A DNA stretch of 64,000 nucleotides from Flavobacteriales bacterium UBA852 (GTDB lineage: Bacteria > Bacteroidota > Bacteroidia > Flavobacteriales_E > Vicingaceae). The notes under the pieces are model-generated. The model had not been told where the DNA came from and did not search any database. It saw only the letters and a list, made by a program, of their open reading frames with translations. Below, piece by piece: positions 60,359 to 64,000 of the stretch; position 1 is the stretch's first letter; every line of letters starts with the position of its first letter. A program made the position numbers and the translations under genes. The stretch is from the NCBI GenBank assembly GCA_002295925.1, contig DBGO01000003.1:49239-113238 (forward strand). Direction: 5' to 3'.

Positions 60359-61357
60359 ATGAAATTTTCTGATGACGTATTAAAGCAATTGGAACAATTG
60401 GAAAAAAAATATAAAGCCATTGGGCAAGATTTACCCTCTTATCTTGACGGATTGTTATATTCCAACCCGTTGGATTATTGGGATTATATTCAGGTGGAAA
60501 CTTTGTTGAGCTTGCAACGCCCCAGAACCGATTTTCCTGATGAGTTGATATTTATCATTTACCATCAAATAACCGAATTGTATTTTAAATTAACACTGCA
60601 CGAATTGTGGCAAATTGGCAACAATGGAAAAATCATATCGGAAGCCGGACAAGATTTGGGTTGGAATGAAAAAATTTCCAAAGAGTTTTTGACCGAACGT
60701 TTACGCCGCATCAACAAATATTTCGAGGCACTCACAAAGTCGTTTGATGTGATGACCATGGGGATGGAAAAAGAACAATTTTTAAAATTTAGAATGGCAC
60801 TATTGCCTGCAAGTGGTTTTCAGGCGGCTAGTTATCGCAAAATAGAATTGCAATGTACCGATTTAATTAATTTGACCGATAAAGATAAACGCGAGCAATT
60901 GATAAATGCCCCGATAGAAGAGCAAATAAAATACATTTATTGGAAACATGGTGCTACTGAGCTTGAAACCGGCGAAAAAACATTGACTTTAAAACGCTTT
61001 GAGCAAAAATACATGGATGAGTTTGTAGAAATTGCCAAAGAATATGCCGATAAAAACGTATGGAAGAAATACAAATCGTTGCCCGAAGCAGACCAAAAAG
61101 ATGAAGCATTGCTCAAACAAATGCGGTTTTTAGATGCCAATATAAATATTAATTGGCCCTTGGTACATTATAAAACGGCTGTGCGCTATTTGGCAAAAGA
61201 CAGCAGCGATGTTGCCGCTACGGGCGGAACAAATTGGCAAAAATATTTGCCACCACGCTTCCAAAAACGCATCTTTTTCCCCGAATTATGGACAGAAAAA
61301 GAAAAAGACGAGTGGGGCAAAACATGGGTGGAAGAAGCCATGCAAAAAATACAATAA
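60359..61357 (+). CDS. kynA: Tryptophan 2,3-dioxygenase
   Basis: A 332-residue heme enzyme that opens the indole ring to give N-formylkynurenine. Landmarks: LDYWDYIQVETLLSLQRPRT, EDELIFIIYHQ-like block (DELIFIIYHQITELYFKLTL, HELWQI), the axial-heme His region WPLVHYKTAVRYL, and ATGGTNWQKYLPPRFQKRIF at the C-terminus. Length is at the short end of the family but complete. It begins a possible two-gene unit with the M23 peptidase gene downstream. No kynureninase or formamidase in the window. Confidence 0.95.
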   Translation: MKFSDDVLKQLEQLEKKYKAIGQDLPSYLDGLLYSNPLDYWDYIQVETLLSLQRPRTDFPDELIFIIYHQITELYFKLTLHELWQIGNNGKIISEAGQDLGWNEKISKEFLTERLRRINKYFEALTKSFDVMTMGMEKEQFLKFRMALLPASGFQAASYRKIELQCTDLINLTDKDKREQLINAPIEEQIKYIYWKHGATELETGEKTLTLKRFEQKYMDEFVEIAKEYADKNVWKKYKSLPEADQKDEALLKQMRFLDANININWPLVHYKTAVRYLAKDSSDVAATGGTNWQKYLPPRFQKRIFFPELWTEKEKDEWGKTWVEEAMQKIQ

Positions 61358-61381
61358 CGAAAGTATGTTTTTCTGAAATAA

Positions 61382-61483
61382 TTGACGCTCAATAAACAAT
61401 CACTTAAATTGAGCGTAAAATTCTTTGTAATCAACATTGCATTATTGATAGCTTTTTTGGTTGGCGTAATTTATTCCGGCTGA
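61382..61483 (+). CDS. Possible 33-residue membrane peptide (TTG start)
   Basis: Reads from TTG 61382: a basic N-terminus (TLNKQSLKLSVK) and one hydrophobic stretch (FFVINIALLIAFLVGVIYSG), ending at TGA 61481-61483, which overlaps an ATG in TGATG at 61483 that is in frame with the M23 gene. It fills the TDO-M23 gap with a credible membrane-peptide pattern. A non-ATG start, tiny size and chance in AT-rich DNA make it speculative. Confidence 0.3.
   Translation: MTLNKQSLKLSVKFFVINIALLIAFLVGVIYSG
61385..61416 (+). repeat. Inverted repeat in the tryptophan dioxygenase-M23 gap
   Basis: A perfect 9-bp inverted repeat (ACGCTCAAT at 61385-61393, ATTGAGCGT at 61408-61416) with a 14-base loop and no T-run. 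It may be a transcript processing or attenuation hairpin, or a protein-binding dyad. Confidence 0.55.
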
Positions 61484-61521
61484 TGCCGTTAATTTTACTA
61501 AAGATTAATGCAGAAAGAATA

Positions 61522-62793
61522 ATGAACAAGATTTTTGAGAAAGTGTTGGCCGTAATGCTTGTTTTATTTTTTGTCCACTGCGGTAGCAGCAACGGCGATG
61601 AAGAAGATGCTGCGCTAAGCATTGATACATTAAGCAATGCCGTTGATTCGATAAATGAACCGCAAGAGCTTTTCGGCTTTATTGCCGATTCGTTTGAGGT
61701 ACACGAAGGCGTAATCAAACCCAATGATTTTTTATCGAATATTTTACTGAAATACAATGTTCCGTATAGCGAAATAGACAAGCTTGCAAAGGCATCGAAA
61801 GAAGTGTTTGATGTACGCAAAATTGCTTCCGGCAAAAAATACACGGTTTTCTGCAAAAAAGACTCAACCGGAAAAGCCGTATGTTTTGTTTATCAACCCA
61901 ATCGAGTAGAATATGTAGTTTATGAGCTGGGGGATTCAATAAAAATAAGAAAAGAAAAAAAGGAAGTGAAAACCCGTATCAAAACAGCTTCGGGAGTTAT
62001 TAATTCTTCGCTTTATCAAACCTTGGCAAATCAAGATATCAGCCCCCTTTTGGCTGTAAAGATGGCCGATATTTATGCTTGGACTATTGATTTTTACCGC
62101 ATTCAAAAAGGTGATTGGTTTAAAGTGATTTTTGAAGAAAAATACGTAGATGATGAATTTGTAGGCATTGGCCGCATCATTGCTTCTGATTTTAACCACT
62201 TCGGGAAAGATTTTTATGCCTTTTATTTTGTGCAAGACAGTGCAAAAGGTGCCGATTATTTTGACGAACAAGGCAACAGTTTGCGCAAAGCATTTTTGCA
62301 ATCGCCCTTGAAATTTGGCAGGTTAACTTCAGGATACACTTTAAAGCGTTTTCATCCGGTACAAAAACGATACAAAGCACACTTGGGTACCGATTATGCT
62401 GCGCCCACGGGTACCCCTATTTTGGCAACCGGCGACGGTGTTGTTATAGCTTCATCATATTCGAAATATAATGGCAATTATGTTAAGATAAAACACAACA
62501 GTACATATACCACACAATATTTACACATGAGCAAGCGCGCTGTAAAAACCGGGCAGTTTGTAAAGCAAGGAGAGGTAATCGGTTATGTGGGGAGTACCGG
62601 TTTGGCAACAGGTCCGCATGTGTGTTACCGTTTTTGGAAAAATGGCAAACAAGTCAACCACCGGCAAGAAGAGTTGCCGCCTTCTGAACCTATAAAAGAG
62701 GTATATAAAAGCCAATTTATGCAAGAAGTTAAAAACTTAAAGCAACAACTGGATGCTATTGAGTTAAAGAGTAATGAAGCAGTTATTCAATGA
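61522..62793 (+). CDS. M23-family peptidase lipoprotein (LytM domain)
   Basis: A 423-residue envelope protein. Start chosen at ATG 61522 (MNKIFEKVLAVMLVLFFVHC), giving a lipoprotein signal with Cys20 and an unusual His just before it. A middle domain follows, including a LysM-like or OapA-like region (IKPNDFLSNILLKYNVPYSE). The C-terminal LytM domain has HLGTDYAAPTGTPILATGDG (zinc His and Asp), YLHMSKRA and GPHVCYRFWKNGKQV. In the last, the usual H-x-H is H-V-C, so one ligand may be Cys. It probably cuts peptidoglycan cross-links, or is a regulator if inactive. Confidence 0.88.
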   Translation: MNKIFEKVLAVMLVLFFVHCGSSNGDEEDAALSIDTLSNAVDSINEPQELFGFIADSFEVHEGVIKPNDFLSNILLKYNVPYSEIDKLAKASKEVFDVRKIASGKKYTVFCKKDSTGKAVCFVYQPNRVEYVVYELGDSIKIRKEKKEVKTRIKTASGVINSSLYQTLANQDISPLLAVKMADIYAWTIDFYRIQKGDWFKVIFEEKYVDDEFVGIGRIIASDFNHFGKDFYAFYFVQDSAKGADYFDEQGNSLRKAFLQSPLKFGRLTSGYTLKRFHPVQKRYKAHLGTDYAAPTGTPILATGDGVVIASSYSKYNGNYVKIKHNSTYTTQYLHMSKRAVKTGQFVKQGEVIGYVGSTGLATGPHVCYRFWKNGKQVNHRQEELPPSEPIKEVYKSQFMQEVKNLKQQLDAIELKSNEAVIQ

Positions 62794-64000
62794 CTAATTT
62801 TTGAGTAACTAAAACATCTACTGACGAGGCTATTATTAAATAAGTGCCACTTGGTAAATTATTATTCAGTTTTATTGCTTTTAGTTGATAATTTGTTTCG
62901 ATGATATGTGCTTTGGAGTAAAATTCATTTCCTTTCATATCACGTAAAACTACTAAAACATTATTATCTTTAAATCCTTTAAGTTCCATATAAACGGATT
63001 CTCCTTTTTTAACGGGGTTGGGTAAAATTGTAATCCCTTGCTCAATATTTTTTTCGTAAGCAACAGGTAAAATGTTTGAATAGGAGAATTTACCGTCAAA
63101 ATCTACTTGTTTTAAGCGGTAATAAGAAATACCTTCGTAAGGATACTCATCTACTTCGTAATATTCCATGGTGTAATTTGAGTTTCCGGCACCGTCTGTC
63201 CAAACTACTTCTTCCCAATTTTCACCATCTTTAGATTTTTCAACTACAAAATAATCGTTGTTTATTTCGGATGCAGTAACCCATTTTAAATCAATTTGAT
63301 TTCCATTTACTAAAGCATCAAAGTTAACGAGTTCTACGGGTAAAGGTTCACTTATTATTTGAGCTATAATTAAATTATCAAAAATAGCTTCATCAGTACC
63401 TGTACCATCCATATTGTTTCCAATTCGCAGTGTGCTGTGAGTCCAATATAAGCTTAAACCAGGTGTGCCGTTATATGTCCAAACTGTAGAACCATCAACA
63501 ATTAATTTTGCTTCTCCGGTTGTAGGCAGATAATAAAATCGATAAGTTCTATAGGTATTGTCGGTTGGAATATTATATACATTCCCTGAATTTATGTTAA
63601 TATATCCTCCATTGCCATCGTCTAACTTAAAAGAAACATAGAGTTTTCCACCGTTCATTCCAAATACTAAGTCATTACCTCTATTTACAAAATCGCCTAC
63701 ACTTTCATTTCTTCTAAAATCAATAGATATATCAATACCCGGAACATCAAATGTTGGACTAGCAGGGATGTCTAAATCTATATCTTGTTTTGGAGAGCCT
63801 GTTCTTCTTGGATTTAACCCGTTTGTTCCTCCTACTCCTCCCGGCGATGAGTATGCAGATGAAGATACTGTAGTACCGTTTGGTCCGATGTCAGCATTGG
63901 TAACGGGGTCACTATCCCAAGAAAATTTTGATATTATTTGAGCATTTGAAAATTGGATAAATAAAATAAATAGTATTAAAACCCGTTGTGCATTTGTAAA
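62783..64000 (-). CDS. LamG-like secreted protein with T9SS-type C-terminus (partial, start beyond window end)
   Basis: The frame stays open to the edge; the translation there reads ...QRVLILFILFIQFSNAQ, a signal peptide whose Met lies only a few bases outside. So about 405 residues are present and nearly the whole gene is here. N-terminal about 20-190: beta-rich concanavalin/LamG-like fold (ISIDFRRNESVGDF, GGKLYVSFKLDDGNGGYINI, STLRIGNNMDGTGTDEAIFD). Then the Bacteroidota fibronectin-like segment PVELVNFDALVNGNQIDLKW, and a C-terminal domain starting ITILPNPVKKGESVYMEL, typical of T9SS type A sorting. It overlaps the M23 gene by 11 bases, tail to tail. Confidence 0.82.
   Translation of the reverse strand, partial: FTNAQRVLILFILFIQFSNAQIISKFSWDSDPVTNADIGPNGTTVSSSAYSSPGGVGGTNGLNPRRTGSPKQDIDLDIPASPTFDVPGIDISIDFRRNESVGDFVNRGNDLVFGMNGGKLYVSFKLDDGNGGYININSGNVYNIPTDNTYRTYRFYYLPTTGEAKLIVDGSTVWTYNGTPGLSLYWTHSTLRIGNNMDGTGTDEAIFDNLIIAQIISEPLPVELVNFDALVNGNQIDLKWVTASEINNDYFVVEKSKDGENWEEVVWTDGAGNSNYTMEYYEVDEYPYEGISYYRLKQVDFDGKFSYSNILPVAYEKNIEQGITILPNPVKKGESVYMELKGFKDNNVLVVLRDMKGNEFYSKAHIIETNYQLKAIKLNNNLPSGTYLIIASSVDVLVTQKLVIE

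Noticed and set aside
1..64000. Prophage, transposon, integron or defence island
   Set aside because: No transposase, integrase, phage structural or nuclease/defence genes, and no flanking direct repeats at either tRNA gene.

Overview
The window is AT-rich chromosomal DNA from a member of the Bacteroidota. It is packed with core genes and shows no prophage, insertion sequence, CRISPR array or rRNA operon. The assignment rests on several signs: five proteins with Bacteroidota-type C-terminal type IX secretion (T9SS) sorting domains, a PorW/SprE-like T9SS lipoprotein, DUF2723/GT117, DUF5522 and DUF502 proteins, TAnnTTTG-type promoter elements, and start codons mostly without Shine-Dalgarno sequences. 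The split atpBEFHAG cluster and the SprE-like gene lean towards Flavobacteriia or a close relative. MqnD (futalosine menaquinone pathway) argues against a typical Flavobacteriaceae. The genus cannot be told from the sequence alone.

Layout. 1-4.5 kb: the N-terminal part of a TonB protein, then two tandem paralogous secreted BNR/Asp-box proteins. 4.6-14.3 kb, minus strand: urocanate hydratase with a small DUF5522 gene, a small membrane protein, porW/sprE, a TlpA-like thioredoxin lipoprotein, gatB, purine nucleoside phosphorylase and lpxK. 14.3-20.8 kb, mostly plus: NIF3-family protein, zinc-ribbon coiled-coil protein, pabA/trpG-type amidotransferase, a MORN-repeat protein, hpt, adk, obg and a PAP2 phosphatase. 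20.8-30.1 kb: a DoxX gene broken by an in-frame stop, tRNA-Gln, a GT117 membrane protein, a thioesterase, a TrmH-family methyltransferase, an Ala/Lys/Glu-rich secreted coiled-coil protein, DUF502, MmcQ/YjbR, an Lrp-type regulator and gpsA. 30.2-33.5 kb: a LuxR-type response regulator facing a three-gene set of barrel-less TonB plug protein, ECF sigma factor and zinc-finger/TPR anti-sigma-like protein. 33.7-41.6 kb: two large T9SS cargo proteins, a two-helix membrane protein and prfB with its programmed +1 frameshift site. 41.7-52 kb: bactofilin, AtpZ-like, a four-helix membrane protein, atpBEFHAG and a 1194-residue NtrY-like histidine kinase. 52-64 kb: hpd and hmgA, an operon of bacilliredoxin, mqnD, hldD and a signal-less BtuF-like protein, tRNA-Asn, a PfkB kinase, a lipoprotein, a biotin carrier protein, tryptophan 2,3-dioxygenase, an M23 peptidase and a partial T9SS cargo gene.

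How the genes fit together. HutU (His), Hpd and HmgA (Tyr/Phe) and tryptophan 2,3-dioxygenase (Trp) point to a peptide- or amino-acid-consuming lifestyle, which suits a cell that exports large proteins by T9SS. Envelope biogenesis is represented by lpxK, hldD, PAP2, GT117, bactofilin and M23 genes. The ATP synthase cluster lacks atpD and atpC, which must lie elsewhere.

Most of the window is ordinary. The items most worth a second look are the plug-only TonB protein next to the sigma/anti-sigma pair, the Shine-Dalgarno-dependent prfB frameshift site in a lineage that mostly does not use Shine-Dalgarno initiation, the nonsense-disrupted DoxX gene, the signal-less BtuF-like protein, the secreted single-helix-like protein, and a strong hairpin between atpE and atpF. 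I see no clearly undescribed multi-gene system.
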